Below, piece by piece: positions 5,048 through 5,115 of a stretch of 5,115 nt of DNA. The notes under the pieces are model-generated. The model saw only the letters and a list, made by a program, of their open reading frames with translations, was not told the DNA's origin and did not search any database. How positions within the stretch are numbered: the stretch's first letter is position 1; every line of letters begins with the position of its first letter. Source of the DNA: Deltaproteobacteria bacterium (lineage in GTDB: Bacteria > Desulfobacterota > Desulfobacteria > Desulfobacterales > ETH-SRB1); NCBI GenBank assembly GCA_019314185.1, contig JAFCZU010000319.1, positions 1 to 5,115 on the forward strand, written 5' to 3'. Both the position numbers and the translations under genes were made by a program.

Positions 5048-5060
5048 CGCAACCCTAAGC

Positions 5061-5115
5061 CCACCAATTTGTTCAAATTATTGTATGATTTTTCTTGCCT
5101 CTTATACAAAAGACA
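5061..5115 (-). repeat. 55-bp direct repeat, copy 2, cut by the window edge
   Basis: Identical to 4081-4135 except for one base (5112). It carries the same minus-strand promoter boxes (-35 at 5109-5104, -10 at 5085-5080), the same 14-bp dyad (5066-5079) and the same GGTGG (5065-5061). It points toward the 78-residue frame that begins 13 bp away. Because it reaches the last base of the window, the match may continue outward, possibly through another copy of the transposon end. Confidence 0.95.

Noticed and set aside
4081..5115. CRISPR array suggested by the 55-bp repeat
   Set aside because: There are only two copies, 980 bp apart, and the space between them holds protein-coding genes, not short spacers.

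Overview
The window is about 5.1 kb of moderately AT-rich bacterial DNA. It joins a surface-polysaccharide operon to a small mobile, accessory segment. The WbpM/PglF-type and WbpL/WecA-type enzymes suggest a Gram-negative bacterium. A long Y1 (RAYT-like) transposase with a DnaA-like tail and ends starting GGGTCACATCTT fits what I would expect in Desulfobacterota or related lineages. That placement is inference from style and not a diagnosis.

Layout. Positions 1-3081 (all minus strand, read right to left) hold three genes in transcription order: a full-length membrane-anchored UDP-GlcNAc 4,6-dehydratase of the WbpM/PglF/CapD family (3081-1138), a stand-alone CheY-like receiver protein (1141-782) whose start overlaps the dehydratase stop as ATGA, and a WbpL/WecA-like polyprenyl-phosphate sugar-1-phosphate transferase (703 to beyond the left edge, so 3' truncated). 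The dehydratase would make the 4-keto-6-deoxy sugar nucleotide from which QuiNAc/FucNAc-type sugars derive. The transferase would load such a sugar-phosphate onto undecaprenyl phosphate to start a repeat unit. The receiver lies between them and is probably a phosphorylation-controlled partner.

Positions 3091-4173 form a Y1 (HUH) transposase element bounded by a 26-bp inverted repeat with one mismatch (21 bp of it perfect). The transposase gene (4075-3101, minus) is a RAYT-like enzyme fused to a C-terminal domain resembling DnaA domain IV, and its stop codon lies inside the left inverted repeat. The element ends 9 bp upstream of the dehydratase start codon, so it has replaced or separated the native leader of the polysaccharide operon. 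An 18-bp perfect palindrome abuts its right end.

Positions 4194-4808 (plus strand) hold an AbrB/MazE-type antitoxin and a MazF/PemK-type toxin overlapping by 11 bp, with a plausible extended -10 promoter and operator. Tail-to-tail with the toxin, 2 bp away, is an unrecognised 78-codon minus-strand reading frame (5047-4811).

The most unusual structure is a 55-bp direct repeat (54/55 identical) at 4081-4135 and 5061-5115. Each copy carries a sigma70-like promoter, a 14-bp dyad and a GGTGG ribosome-binding motif. Each sits just upstream of a different minus-strand gene: the transposase and the 78-codon frame. It brackets the toxin-antitoxin cassette as a 980-bp repeat-to-repeat unit and looks like a copied promoter/leader or the trace of a recombination event.
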